From the NCBI GenBank assembly GCA_900769785.1, contig CAAGHV010000181.1:1-45794 (forward strand): 45,794 bases of DNA. Direction: 5' to 3'. The DNA is from Bacteroidales bacterium (GTDB lineage Bacteria; Bacteroidota; Bacteroidia; Bacteroidales; P3). The position numbers and the translations under genes are program-made. The notes beneath the pieces were generated by a model. The model ran no database searches, had not been told where the DNA came from, and saw nothing but the letters and a program-made list of their open reading frames with translations. Numbering within the stretch: position 1 is the first letter of the stretch; every line of letters begins with the position of its first letter. Shown in pieces: positions 35,674 to 45,793 of this stretch.

Positions 35674-35709
35674 AACAGACGTTGGGAAATACTGTTCCCT
35701 ACGTCTGTT
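35674..35709 (-). terminator. Terminator after sprA
   Basis: AACAGACGT (35674-35682) pairs with ACGTCTGTT (35701-35709), then GGGAA (35684-35688) with TTCCC (35695-35699). On the minus strand the stem is followed by TTTTCTTTTT. It lies 27 bases after the sprA stop. Confidence 0.85.
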
Positions 35710-35736
35710 GGCCATTATGGAGCACCGCCATCGGTT

Positions 35737-38700
35737 TTAGAACGAGAATCGGGCCGTAAGTCCGCCGCGAGTGGTAGAATTGGGATAGCTATTGGAGATA
35801 AACGGCGTATTGATGGTCGATTCAAAAAAGGCGCGCAATGTAAGATTGGTAGTAAGCGAATACTCGGCCGAAACGCCGATTGTCCACACCTCGCTACCCG
35901 ACGATACTTGGCTTACGTTCTGATCAACTTGGCGTAACATAGTGCGGTTGACGTTGCGGGTTATGTCGGCTCGCACCACCACATCACTCTTGAGGTTGAT
36001 GCTACGCCCCGCAGTCTTAATCGAGAAAGCCACGTCCTTAAACCTGTATCCGAGGCCCAGCACCAACGCATCGCGTGTGGTTTCGGTAAGCTGGTTGTTG
36101 GCAAAACTCATCGAGAGGGTGCGGTTTTTGCGTATCTCAAAGTTGGCCTGAATATTGTTCACTGTCGTAACATCTATTTTCACCAGTGGGCTGAATTGCT
36201 CCGACAGCTGCACCTGCTCTATCGACTCCTTGGGGATAAAGTTTCCGCTTATGTCGTTGAGAATGTATTCAATGCCGTAGTCGTAGCCTGCGGCGTTGGC
36301 AATACGCACGTCGGTGTAGTAGTTGCCGATGCTGTAGGTGGAGGCGTAGCGGTGGCTCATGGCAATGTTGCTCACCCACTTCTGCAACCATTTAATCTTG
36401 TTCAGCCCGTTGTAGGTTATAGACCAGTTGGGCAACGGGAAGCGGAAGAAAGGCGACAGGCCGATATCCTTGGCGTCGGTGCCTGTGTATGTGGCCAAGA
36501 AAGCCGATAACAATACCTGCTGCGAACTGGCATTGTAGCCAAACGGGAAGTAGGCGTTGGCCATGGTGTCATATACCAACTCGTCGGTGCGCGGGTCGGG
36601 GTTGGCGTTGGCAAAACGTTGCGCCATTATGTTACGGTTTTCCACAAACTTGGCAAACAGCTCCTCGCTATCGGTAAATGCTGTTGAGAACATCCAAACG
36701 GTAGAAGTGTATGAGCCGTTGGTCATAGGCGTAATAGGGCCGTCCACATATCCCAGTGCCGGGTTGTACTTATAGTAGAAACTCGAGTTGGAGGCACGGT
36801 TCTGAGCAAAGGTAAGGTCAATTTTCATGTCGCGTATAGGCTCCAACGACGCCTGAATGGCCAATATCGTATTGGTCTTTTGCTCGTGCGGCGTGTTCAT
36901 CAGCGAGTCTTTCGACAAGTAATCGTTCTGCAACAGGAAGTCGATAACATCGCCCTGCGCCCCCAGCACGAATGGCAGTCCCGGTGCCCACTTGTTTGAG
37001 TTGTCCATACCAAAAATGGTAGCCTCGGGCATAAAGCCGGGTATAAGCGTACCTGCCGAGCTTGTGTATTGGATAGATATTGTTTTCAAGCCGGTCATGA
37101 ATCGGATACCGAAGTAGCCAATTTCTCGCAGCACCTTTTTGTAAGCAGCCTCGGTGGAGTCTTGGTCGTCGCTCTTCTTCTGCACCTGTCTGTTTATTCC
37201 GCCCTTTGTTCCACCCGGAATGTTGCGTACACTTTTTCCGACAGGCTCGGGGCGTGGCTCTTCGTAGGCCTTCTTTATCCACTTGAAGCGCTTGTAGAAA
37301 GTTTCCATCATAGCGTCGGCACGTGCGTTGAAGGTGTTGGAGTTTTCCACAATGCTACCCATACGAGCCAAAGCGGCGGTAGTACCCATGTAGGTATATT
37401 GGGTTCGGTAGCTTATGGGCATACGCAAAAAGTCAAGATACGGCAGTTTGCTTATAGGCAGATCCCAGCTGGCGTTGATGCTCTGGCTGAAGTTTTGCAT
37501 AGTTCCCATGCCTCCTATACTTTCCCAAATAGAGTCGCGAGCCGTCCGCGTGTCTATCTTGCCAATAGGTTCGTCGATACGGGCGTTGGCCGTAGCGTCG
37601 TAGGTAAAGCGTATGCTCTTGCTCAAATCGTACTGCACGTTGTATATGCGGTCCCAAGTAAACTGCTTGTAGTAGGTTGGGCGTATGATGATGTTGCCTA
37701 TACTCTTGTTTCGTATTTTGGTCTCTTCGTAGTTGCGGAACATTTCTGTTCGGAACATCACGTTCTTCAACTGGTAGTATAGGTTAAAATCTTTCAGTAT
37801 TTTCCAGTTGTTGCCTTGGAACAGCTTCACCTTCTCAAAGGGTTTCCACGGCTTGGGCGTTGTGGAATATGTATAACCGAACCCGCCTCGGTGTTGAGTT
37901 TTGTTGTAGTATTCCACGTCTATATCCTGCGAGCTTTCGGCCGAATAGGCGTATGAGAAGTTGAAGTTCTCAATGTCGTAAAAATGTCGTTCGTCCTTAG
38001 CATCACCCCCTGCCGACGGCTTAGCCACACGTTCCTTACGCACATTCATAAAGTTGAGGTTGGTTCTCGATAAGCGTTCTTGCGTCATAGCCTTTATCGA
38101 GTCGCGCTGCTGTTTGGTGGCGTAGGTGTTCAAATCGTCCCTCAGCAGCACATCAGGGTCTAGCGGATTGTACTCCGGACTACCAATCTGATTCGAGTAG
38201 TCGAAGTGCATCGGCACCTTCAAGCCCCAGTTGTCGGGCAGGAACTTGCCCAGCTCGAGGTTGAGTGCCATTTCGATATCGGTGCGGTTCACGTTGTCCA
38301 AGTCGCCAAAGCTCTGACTCAGCGACCCGAAGCCTGCCGAGGTGTAAGCCCCGTATATGGAGAAGTCGCCCAAGTCGGCCAGATTGGTACGGGCCAATGC
38401 CGTTGCAGCCCAGCCGCCCTTGCTGGAATAGTCCGACAGGCGTAGCTCGTTTATCCACACTATCACAGATTTTGGCAGCATGTTGTTGCCGTCCATCAGC
38501 GACTCCTTTCGTGGATTACGCACACCCACCATTATTACACGCACGCTGCCTATGTTGGGCGTACCCAGCACGGTATATTTGCGGTTGCCCACATACTCGG
38601 AATAGAGCATGGTGTTGGTATATTGGGTATTACCGGCACGTATGGCACGGTTTCGGTTCTCCTTAACTTCCACCAGACGTTCAAGGTCGATAATCACATT

Positions 38701-41700
38701 GTTGTCCTCCGGCCAAATAGCGTAGGCATCGGAGGCTCCCGTACCCCATGGTGTAAGCTTGAGAGGCACCTCATATTCGTAGTAGTTGCTCGTAAAGTCG
38801 GTACCTATACGCACAAAGAGCGAAAGGTCGCCGTCGTTCAAATTGTCGGTATCGTACAGCTTTTCGGCGTGTACAAACATCTTCAGATTCTTGAAATACC
38901 TGAAGTCGAAGTCGGTATTCTTGTAGATAGCCCTTGCGTCGCCGGCAGGCAGGTTCTGCACTTGCAGCTGTATCGATTGTTCGTTTAGTTGGTACGACGA
39001 TGTGCTGCTGTACCAGCTTTCACGTTCAATACCCGGGGGCAATACATAAGGCACAGGCTCGCGCGAGCCGTTCTCCTCAATGTTTACTGTTGAAAGGATA
39101 AGGTCGGTATTCTCAACCACGCCGGTTGGATAGTCGCCGGGTTGCAACAAATCTTCGTCGTACTTCCGCCATGTTCCATACACCAGCTCGAGAGTGGCAA
39201 AGCGCAGGATTATGGGCGAGTCAAATTCCTTCATGAACATACGCATAAATCTAATCGACTGAAAACCTTCTATCGACCCAACTTTGCGTTCGGGGTTGCG
39301 GATAGGAATTTTGAACTGGTACCACTTGCACGATGTTATTTCGCCGTTTGGCAGCTTCACATTGTTCGCCACTTGTATATCGGTGATATAGTTCTCGCCA
39401 ATCACCATCTTGGATGGTGTAAGGTCTATACTATACTCGTAGTAGTTCTCTGCCTCGCTCAGCGTGTTGTCGCGATTGATGTCTTCGACGTTTGGATTGC
39501 TGGTGGCGGCAGTAGTATAGCCCTCTGTATTGTCGGCCGAAACCGGGGAGTTTCCTTCCGGATTGTTGAAGAACTTATATCTGTCGTTGATCTTCACATC
39601 ATTGTTGTCCCAATTGGTGCTACGGAAATAGGTGTAGTCGTCGTTGGCCGGATCGGCCAATGCTGCTTGATACACCGGCGAGGCAGTACCATGCAAGGCG
39701 GCCAAATCGGCGAGATAAGTCTCGAAAAACGACACTTCGTCGTTGCTGGTAAGGCCGTCGTATCCTATATCTTGATATTTTCGTGCGGCTTCGTCGTTGT
39801 CAAATGCGTTGACCAACGCTTGCAACTTAGGCACGCGTCCCCATATTGTTGTATCGACATTCGTTGGCTCTCCATTCGTAGGGAATCCGTTTTCGTAGCT
39901 CTTACGGCCGTCGCGCAATATGTCTTCCGATATATCTCCGAGGTTGAAGTAAAGTTTACCTCCCGTGTGGTTGGGCTCTTCAATAAATGGGTCCATAAGC
40001 CAAAACTCTATGGTCTCGATATTCTGAGTCTCGAAGTCGGTATAGTCCAGTTTCCGCATAATACCACCCCAACGCGAGGCCGGATTATTCAACGAACCGT
40101 CGGCGGCAATACCAGCACTAAAGGGTGAAGGAGCCACATCGTAGTTGTAAGGTCCACGCTCCGATGGGTAGTAGGCAAGGTTGAGTTCATATATATTGGT
40201 AGTTTGTCCGGCTGCTAGTTCTTTGTTGGGGAACACTTCTTGTTCTGTTATACGACGTGCGTATGGTCGCGAGCGGTCGTCGGCAGTAATATTGCTCGGC
40301 GAGTTACTACCATAAAATATGTCGTCGATACGGTACCAAGCCAGTTTGGCTCTGTTGAACCCATATGCCAATCCCGACCCTGCTTCGGTTTCGGGAAACA
40401 GAGGCATCGACGAATTAACGTCTTGCGGTGTGCTGGCTAGGAACCAATAGGCCATACCCATAAGGTCTATACTCGACTTGGCACCCTCAAAGTCGTCGAT
40501 ATATGATACCCCTTTCTCGTCGCCGGTATTGGCAATACCCGGCAGGAAGTGGGCAAACTCGGCATTCAGCGTAAGCACCGAAGCCTCCTTGGTTTGTATT
40601 CCCGGCAGCCAATCCACCATTTTGGTTATGAACGGAACCTCATGCTCGTAGTTCAAGTCCATACCCCACATAGTGTTAGATATAGGTTCGTCGCCAAAGT
40701 TGTTCTTTGCCGTAAGCGGCTTTTGGCTTAAGTTCATCAGTGTGGCACCCACGTTAAACTTCGGGTCTATCTCGTAGTTGAGGTGCATACCAAGCATGGT
40801 TTTGGTCATCATGCTGAAGGAGTTACTCTCGCTGGAAATGCTTATCGGTGTGCCCGAGTTGAGGATACTCTCGTTGATGATACGCACCTTACCCATCATA
40901 TAGTCCACCGTATAATCGACATCCTCTATCAGCGGAATACCTCCGGCGGTAACTCTTACCGACCCTTTGGGTATATTGAACCCCAACGATATTTCGCCAC
41001 TCATGGCTGTGGTGTACGACCCCTCAAGGTAATATTTGTTTTGGTCGGGATACTGCTGAGCCATGGTCTTGGTAAGTGTGTAAAGCGAGTCGAAGCAATA
41101 TTTTTTTGCTGCAGCCTCGTCGCCAAGCAGCTCACGCAAGTCCTTACCAAAAGGTTCCACGTATGGGAAATATATTCGTCCTGTCGAAGCCTGTATAATA
41201 CCGCCAGCCGAAGCAGCGTTGTCCAGCCAGTCGAACACTCCGTCGGAGTATGGATTTTGCTGTCCGTCCACGCGGTCTAGTCCAAACAGCTCAATCAAAG
41301 GGATACCTTTCTTGGGCCCGTCGGCAAAGTAACCCGACGGAACACCCCCTTCATCGCCCTCGTATAGTATATTCAGGCGGAACTTGTCGCGGCTTATCTG
41401 TGTGCTCTTGAGGAAATATACGTTCTTCATCATCAGCTTCCACAGTGGGCCACGGGTGTTTACTGTGGTGCTCTTAAGCAATTTTACAACCAAGGTATTG
41501 GGCGACACTACCCCGTCGGTAGTAAACTCACCCACCTGATATGTAGTTGAATCGCCTATAACCTGATATTGGAAAGCCACAGCCAACACTTGGTCGGCAC
41601 TCAAAGGCTGGTTCAGCGAAATGAAACCCAGGCGTGGGTTGAAGGTGTATTCGCTTTCGCTCAGCTTGCGAGCGCTCTCCACTTTCTCAAAGTCGCGTCC

Positions 41701-43005
41701 CGATGTCATACCCAGGCTCTGCATATAGCTCGATATGTTGTTGATACTACGCACGGCGTTCTTGTCCAGCACCGTAAATAGGTGGTTAGAAGCGTAGTTG
41801 TCGGGCAGTGTGCTGTTGCCTTGCGGTATAATGGTGTTCGAAGGTTTGCGTTCGCCAAGGTCGGTAAGGGCCAATATGTTTCTGTTCTCCGTCACTGCCG
41901 ACCCTATATTGGTGCGCCATACCTCTATCTTCAATATGTTGATTTTGGAATTGATCACGGGCAGGGTGGCCATGGCGTTGTTGTAGTTGTCGTAGAAGTA
42001 TTGTGCCAGGAAGAAGTGACGGTTCTCTTCGTATTGGTCGGCCTTAAACTCAAACTCTTCGGTTTGTGCACCACCTTGCACCTGCATATTCTGGCTTTCG
42101 GTTTCCTGTTGCGACACTACGGCATCAACCGTAAGCTTTCCAAACTTCAGTCTGGAACGGATACCAAACAGGCTTTCGCTACCTTGTATAAGTTTGGTAG
42201 GCAATGGCAAAGCCACATTACCGGCCTCCAACACCTGCAATATATCGTCCTCTTTTCCTTCGTATTTCAGCTTTACAGTATTCTCGAAGTCGAATACTGC
42301 TTGTGTGTTGTGGTTGATGTCAAAATTAATTATGTCGCCTATCTTGGCATTGAGGTTCACCTGAATGTTTTCGGTAAAGTCGAAGTTGGTTACACTACGC
42401 TTGCTTATGTCTATACCGGGGTCCTCGCGCTTGTTGTTCACTATGGCAAATGTAAGCTCGGCCGAACCGCTGGGTTTTATCTCTATCAGAGGTTTATCTC
42501 GGTTAAGCAGTCCGTCCAATTTGCCGGTTATATTGCTCAGACCCGGCAGCAGCTGATTTAGTATGTTGCTATTATCATCGCTTGTTGCCACCATGGTCTG
42601 TGTCTTCTGCGACCAATATTTTTGCATCAGCTGGTCCATCTGCCAGTCCTGATACTCGTCGAAAGTCATATACCTGCGGCTTATCACTACGCCACCGGCA
42701 CGTGTGGTTATCAGGTAATCGTTGTTTTCGGGGTCGTACTCAACCTGTGTGGTGATATTCGATGGATTTTTGAGGTGTAGCGGACTCTGAGGCTCGCCCT
42801 CTTGTGGAAGAGGATAACGTGCCGACGAGTCGGGCTCCGATATCGCCGATGACGAGTATGGATAATACAAAGCAGTGCCACCAATGTTATATACATTGGA
42901 AACACCGCCCCTGTCATCAGCATTCGATGCTATGGCCCAGCCTGCAAACGAGGCTATTACTATTATTGCAAATATCTTAAATAATCTACTTCTAAATCTT
43001 ACCAC
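35737..43005 (-). CDS. sprA: Type IX secretion outer-membrane translocon SprA (Sov)
   Basis: A 2422-residue protein, normal for the family, which forms the giant beta-barrel channel through which type IX cargo crosses the outer membrane. A signal segment (MVRFRSRLFKIFAIIVIASFAGWAIA) is followed by SprA/Sov motifs: a YPL-type N-terminal section, IEIKPSGSAELTFAIVNNKREDPGI, FNINHNTQAVFDFENTVKLKYEGKEDDILQ, SLFGIRSRLKFGKLTVDAVVSQQ, and DDFEGAKSSIDLMG. Many alternating beta strands occupy the C-terminal half. It follows ruvA by 129 bases, a conserved order in Bacteroidota. Other type IX parts are not in the window. Confidence 0.95.
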   Translation of the reverse strand: MVRFRSRLFKIFAIIVIASFAGWAIASNADDRGGVSNVYNIGGTALYYPYSSSAISEPDSSARYPLPQEGEPQSPLHLKNPSNITTQVEYDPENNDYLITTRAGGVVISRRYMTFDEYQDWQMDQLMQKYWSQKTQTMVATSDDNSNILNQLLPGLSNITGKLDGLLNRDKPLIEIKPSGSAELTFAIVNNKREDPGIDISKRSVTNFDFTENIQVNLNAKIGDIINFDINHNTQAVFDFENTVKLKYEGKEDDILQVLEAGNVALPLPTKLIQGSESLFGIRSRLKFGKLTVDAVVSQQETESQNMQVQGGAQTEEFEFKADQYEENRHFFLAQYFYDNYNNAMATLPVINSKINILKIEVWRTNIGSAVTENRNILALTDLGERKPSNTIIPQGNSTLPDNYASNHLFTVLDKNAVRSINNISSYMQSLGMTSGRDFEKVESARKLSESEYTFNPRLGFISLNQPLSADQVLAVAFQYQVIGDSTTYQVGEFTTDGVVSPNTLVVKLLKSTTVNTRGPLWKLMMKNVYFLKSTQISRDKFRLNILYEGDEGGVPSGYFADGPKKGIPLIELFGLDRVDGQQNPYSDGVFDWLDNAASAGGIIQASTGRIYFPYVEPFGKDLRELLGDEAAAKKYCFDSLYTLTKTMAQQYPDQNKYYLEGSYTTAMSGEISLGFNIPKGSVRVTAGGIPLIEDVDYTVDYMMGKVRIINESILNSGTPISISSESNSFSMMTKTMLGMHLNYEIDPKFNVGATLMNLSQKPLTAKNNFGDEPISNTMWGMDLNYEHEVPFITKMVDWLPGIQTKEASVLTLNAEFAHFLPGIANTGDEKGVSYIDDFEGAKSSIDLMGMAYWFLASTPQDVNSSMPLFPETEAGSGLAYGFNRAKLAWYRIDDIFYGSNSPSNITADDRSRPYARRITEQEVFPNKELAAGQTTNIYELNLAYYPSERGPYNYDVAPSPFSAGIAADGSLNNPASRWGGIMRKLDYTDFETQNIETIEFWLMDPFIEEPNHTGGKLYFNLGDISEDILRDGRKSYENGFPTNGEPTNVDTTIWGRVPKLQALVNAFDNDEAARKYQDIGYDGLTSNDEVSFFETYLADLAALHGTASPVYQAALADPANDDYTYFRSTNWDNNDVKINDRYKFFNNPEGNSPVSADNTEGYTTAATSNPNVEDINRDNTLSEAENYYEYSIDLTPSKMVIGENYITDIQVANNVKLPNGEITSCKWYQFKIPIRNPERKVGSIEGFQSIRFMRMFMKEFDSPIILRFATLELVYGTWRKYDEDLLQPGDYPTGVVENTDLILSTVNIEENGSREPVPYVLPPGIERESWYSSTSSYQLNEQSIQLQVQNLPAGDARAIYKNTDFDFRYFKNLKMFVHAEKLYDTDNLNDGDLSLFVRIGTDFTSNYYEYEVPLKLTPWGTGASDAYAIWPEDNNVIIDLERLVEVKENRNRAIRAGNTQYTNTMLYSEYVGNRKYTVLGTPNIGSVRVIMVGVRNPRKESLMDGNNMLPKSVIVWINELRLSDYSSKGGWAATALARTNLADLGDFSIYGAYTSAGFGSLSQSFGDLDNVNRTDIEMALNLELGKFLPDNWGLKVPMHFDYSNQIGSPEYNPLDPDVLLRDDLNTYATKQQRDSIKAMTQERLSRTNLNFMNVRKERVAKPSAGGDAKDERHFYDIENFNFSYAYSAESSQDIDVEYYNKTQHRGGFGYTYSTTPKPWKPFEKVKLFQGNNWKILKDFNLYYQLKNVMFRTEMFRNYEETKIRNKSIGNIIIRPTYYKQFTWDRIYNVQYDLSKSIRFTYDATANARIDEPIGKIDTRTARDSIWESIGGMGTMQNFSQSINASWDLPISKLPYLDFLRMPISYRTQYTYMGTTAALARMGSIVENSNTFNARADAMMETFYKRFKWIKKAYEEPRPEPVGKSVRNIPGGTKGGINRQVQKKSDDQDSTEAAYKKVLREIGYFGIRFMTGLKTISIQYTSSAGTLIPGFMPEATIFGMDNSNKWAPGLPFVLGAQGDVIDFLLQNDYLSKDSLMNTPHEQKTNTILAIQASLEPIRDMKIDLTFAQNRASNSSFYYKYNPALGYVDGPITPMTNGSYTSTVWMFSTAFTDSEELFAKFVENRNIMAQRFANANPDPRTDELVYDTMANAYFPFGYNASSQQVLLSAFLATYTGTDAKDIGLSPFFRFPLPNWSITYNGLNKIKWLQKWVSNIAMSHRYASTYSIGNYYTDVRIANAAGYDYGIEYILNDISGNFIPKESIEQVQLSEQFSPLVKIDVTTVNNIQANFEIRKNRTLSMSFANNQLTETTRDALVLGLGYRFKDVAFSIKTAGRSINLKSDVVVRADITRNVNRTMLRQVDQNVSQVSSGSEVWTIGVSAEYSLTTNLTLRAFFESTINTPFISNSYPNSTTRGGLTARFSF

Positions 43006-43134
43006 TCGTCAAAATCTCTTTTCGTGGAGGCGCCGGCACTGCAGGCTCGCTCCCTGTTAATACCTCGTAGTTATTTATCCATACTCCTATCTTTTTACCT
43101 TCAACTCTTATTATAATCCTATTTTATAAGCGTG

Positions 43135-43716
43135 CTACAACACCTTCAATGCTTGCTTTATCAGCTCTTCTACCGTCATTGTGGGGTTGTCGGCAGCTAT
43201 CTTGTCCAACACCTTCGATGCTTGTGCCTTTACAAAGCCCAACATCACTAAGGCAGATAACGCTTCTTCTATATTTTTATTGCTTGGAATAGCATTATTT
43301 ATAACCACATCGCCTTGTTTTTCTAGTTTATCATGCAGTTCCAACACTATACGTTGTGCCGTTTTAGCACCTATACCTTTGATACTCTGCACCATCTTTA
43401 CATTTTCCGACACTATGGCGGCCGTAAGTTCCTGAGCGCTGAAAGTGGATAGCATTACACGTGCAGTGCCTACTCCTACCCCGTTTACGTTTATAAGGCT
43501 ACGAAACAGCTGACGTTCTCCTTCGTCGAAGAAACCGTATAGCAGATGTGCATCTTCCCTTACCACATAGTGTATAAGCAGTTTCACCTCGGACAGGTCT
43601 TTAATCTGTGCATAAGTATTGAGCGATATCTCTATTATATATCCTATTCCGTTGTTGTCCACCACTGCATACGATGGTGTTGATTCTACAAGTTTTCCTG
43701 AAATATAGTTGTACAT
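43135..43716 (-). CDS. ruvA: Holliday junction DNA helicase subunit RuvA
   Basis: A 193-residue protein that binds Holliday junctions and recruits the RuvB motor for branch migration. An N-terminal OB fold starts MYNYISGKLVESTPSYAVVDNNGIGYIIEIS, followed by tandem helix-hairpin-helix motifs (INVNGVGVGTARVMLSTF and SIKGIGAKTAQRIVLELHDKL) and a C-terminal RuvB-interacting domain (EEALSALVMLGFVKAQASKVL). The length is normal. It lies 15 bases after the beta-helix lipoprotein gene, in one minus-strand operon with sprA. Confidence 0.95.
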   Translation of the reverse strand: MYNYISGKLVESTPSYAVVDNNGIGYIIEISLNTYAQIKDLSEVKLLIHYVVREDAHLLYGFFDEGERQLFRSLINVNGVGVGTARVMLSTFSAQELTAAIVSENVKMVQSIKGIGAKTAQRIVLELHDKLEKQGDVVINNAIPSNKNIEEALSALVMLGFVKAQASKVLDKIAADNPTMTVEELIKQALKVL

Positions 43717-43731
43717 TGTATGTTATGTGTT

Positions 43732-45204
43732 TTATTTTTCTATATAGTCGTGAAAGTCGTATGCCCCCATCGATGTAGGAGCACAACGCAGATTGTTGGC
43801 CAAATCATGTGGCAGCACCACATAGTTGAAGTCGGCTTTCTCCCTGGCGGGGCTTTTGCGTCTAAGCCTATAGTCGTCGTCGTCTGCTGAGGAAAACAAG
43901 GGGTCTTCGTTCACTATAGTGTTGGCCGACATAGCTGCAATATCGGCACGTGTACGCACCAAGCAGCTGTTGAATTGGCAGTCAAAAGCTGCCATATCGT
44001 TCCTATCCATCAGCAGTTCTTCTTCCATCGAGCCATATATAATACAGTTGTTAAACTCGGCACGCACCAATGGTCTGAGCTGTATATTGCCATAAACGTC
44101 CTCATACCAGTTGCTCATCACTATGCTTGGCGACCTACGCGAGGTGTAGCTCCAGTAGTTGGCCAATGTGGAATTGCCTATCTTATAGTTGCCTCCCAGT
44201 GTAAAAGCCACTGTGGCAGTACCGCAGTTGGTTACCAACAGGTTTTCACCTTCTATATGGGCACCTTGGCCGTATATTCCGGCCACAGTCATATTCCTAA
44301 CCTTGGTATCTGATATCTGCAACGTAGGGTTGCTGTTTACCACTGTATCCACCAGCAAACCTATCACAGCATTTTCTATCACTGCACCCTTTATGGTGTT
44401 ATCTCTGCTGCCTGCCGACAGCCATATACCCTGCCACTGACCGGGTAGGTTTTTGTAGTGGCCATCATGTCGCACCGATGTGAAAGTTATAGGGTTCCAC
44501 AAGTTGCCTTCGGCACGCAGCGTACCCCCATCATATACCCATAGGCACGCATCGTGGGCAAAATACAGCTCGGCACCCGGCATAAGGGTTAGCACGCTAT
44601 CCTCGTCCACCACTGCATAACCCAGTATAATATGTGGTTTGGTGTGGTCCCACTGCGCACAGTTGATAACGCTATAGTTATACCTGACACCTCCGGCAGT
44701 TATACTATTGGTAGGGGTATGATATACAGCATTTCGGCCATAGGCTATAAGGGGTAGCTCCACCTTGCCTTTTTCGGCCACCGATAGCACCACGGCATCT
44801 TCGACCAAAAATGGCTCTGCTACCGAATTGGGGTTGATATTAACCCTTACAAATATAAATATGCTGTCGCCGGCTGCTATCTCCACATCTTTGGCCACTA
44901 GCGAGGTATCGCCATCTACATTGATACGGTAACGCGAGGCACTACCGCCTCTAAGCGTTACAGCTGATAGCAGTATAGTGTTGCTGCCACGGTTATATAC
45001 CTTCACACTACGTGTGGTTGAGCCCATGGTGGCAAACACGGTATCGAACTTAAGTGTATCTACCGAAAAAGCTAAATCATCAATCCTTCCTGTCAGATAT
45101 TCCTCTTCTTTTACACATGAGGTTATGCTCATTGCTGCCGATACTGCTATTAGCAACAACATCACATACATTGGTATATTTATTCCCTTATAGTTAGTAG
45201 CCAT
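43732..45204 (-). CDS. Beta-helix lipoprotein, unknown function
   Basis: A 490-residue lipoprotein with signal MPMYVMLLLIAVSAAMSITSC-type sequence (lipidated Cys near residue 30). After an N-terminal region (about 35-180) comes a right-handed parallel beta-helix of repeated short strands with N/D/G turns (GTLRAEGNLWNPITFTSVRHDG, DNTIKGAVIENAVIGL, AEFNNCIIYGS), ending in a conserved DPLFSSADDDDYRLRRKSPAREKA plus GAYDFH tail. Such proteins precede ruvA and sprA in many Bacteroidales. Location is the outer membrane or surface. Enzyme activity is not evident. No clear promoter was found upstream. Confidence 0.8.
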   Translation of the reverse strand: MATNYKGINIPMYVMLLLIAVSAAMSITSCVKEEEYLTGRIDDLAFSVDTLKFDTVFATMGSTTRSVKVYNRGSNTILLSAVTLRGGSASRYRINVDGDTSLVAKDVEIAAGDSIFIFVRVNINPNSVAEPFLVEDAVVLSVAEKGKVELPLIAYGRNAVYHTPTNSITAGGVRYNYSVINCAQWDHTKPHIILGYAVVDEDSVLTLMPGAELYFAHDACLWVYDGGTLRAEGNLWNPITFTSVRHDGHYKNLPGQWQGIWLSAGSRDNTIKGAVIENAVIGLLVDTVVNSNPTLQISDTKVRNMTVAGIYGQGAHIEGENLLVTNCGTATVAFTLGGNYKIGNSTLANYWSYTSRRSPSIVMSNWYEDVYGNIQLRPLVRAEFNNCIIYGSMEEELLMDRNDMAAFDCQFNSCLVRTRADIAAMSANTIVNEDPLFSSADDDDYRLRRKSPAREKADFNYVVLPHDLANNLRCAPTSMGAYDFHDYIEK

Positions 45205-45266
45205 TATTACATATTATATAATACACAGATTGTATTAACGAAAGAATGGTAGTTTTATTATATATA

Positions 45267-45435
45267 CCCGTTGATTGAATTAAATTATTTCCTTATATCA
45301 ATGTATATGATATACATTTGTGTGTTTACTTGTAGTTGGTATAATGGTGAACATCCATAAACCAATGCTGTACCCGTTAGTTGAATTAAATTCACCTATA
45401 TTTATACGTATGAAACCCGTTGGTTGAATTAATTT
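45267..45435 (+). repeat. Dispersed 20-nt repeat, copies 2-4
   Basis: Consensus CCCGTTRGTTGAATTAAATT. Copies start at 45267, 45373 and 45416, all in the same orientation. A fourth copy is at 9451. Variation is limited to about two or three bases. Spacing is irregular (106 and 43), unlike the phased arrays. Confidence 0.7.
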
Positions 45436-45688
45436 CCAAAATAATTTGCAAGAACATATAATTTAGAGCAATTTCTAAAAATTACTTTGCAAGTGATTTG
45501 TGGAAGATTGACTTCGTAGAAATTGCCTTATATAGTATTATAGGTTAAGGTTCGATATATAGTATATATATTATGTAGGAATATCCTATAGGTATAGATG
45601 TACCACGGTACGTTTTTATTATCCATTGTCCGTCATTTCCATCAAAAAAAATTCACTGTTGAAAATCAATGATATACCGATAGCGTTC

Positions 45689-45793
45689 CAATATATATAT
45701 TTTATCGCTGTAACATATATATGTTAGAGTCGCTAAGATATATATCTTACTGTCACAACATATATATGTTACGACGCCTGACTATATATGTTA
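45689..45793. repeat. 22-bp phased palindrome array (array F)
   Basis: Units of 16 bases at 45689, 45711, 45734, 45756 and 45778 (steps 22, 23, 22, 22). Two are perfect palindromes: TAACATATATATGTTA (45711-45726) and TAAGATATATATCTTA (45734-45749). The third differs by one base at the left. The first and last are degenerate in one arm. Between units lie short unconserved spacers of about six bases. The array reaches the window end. Confidence 0.8.

Larger units (their letters stand above)
35339..35736. other. GC-rich convergent intergenic region
   Basis: No gene seen. It holds two copies of CCCTTTCGGG (near 35341 and 35417), the 22-bp phased array E, and a terminator for sprA. It lies between the 3' ends of two convergent genes. 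Confidence 0.6.

Noticed and set aside
39142..40128. Long plus-strand frame of 328 residues inside sprA
   Set aside because: A shadow of the sprA frame; no recognisable domain and no own promoter.
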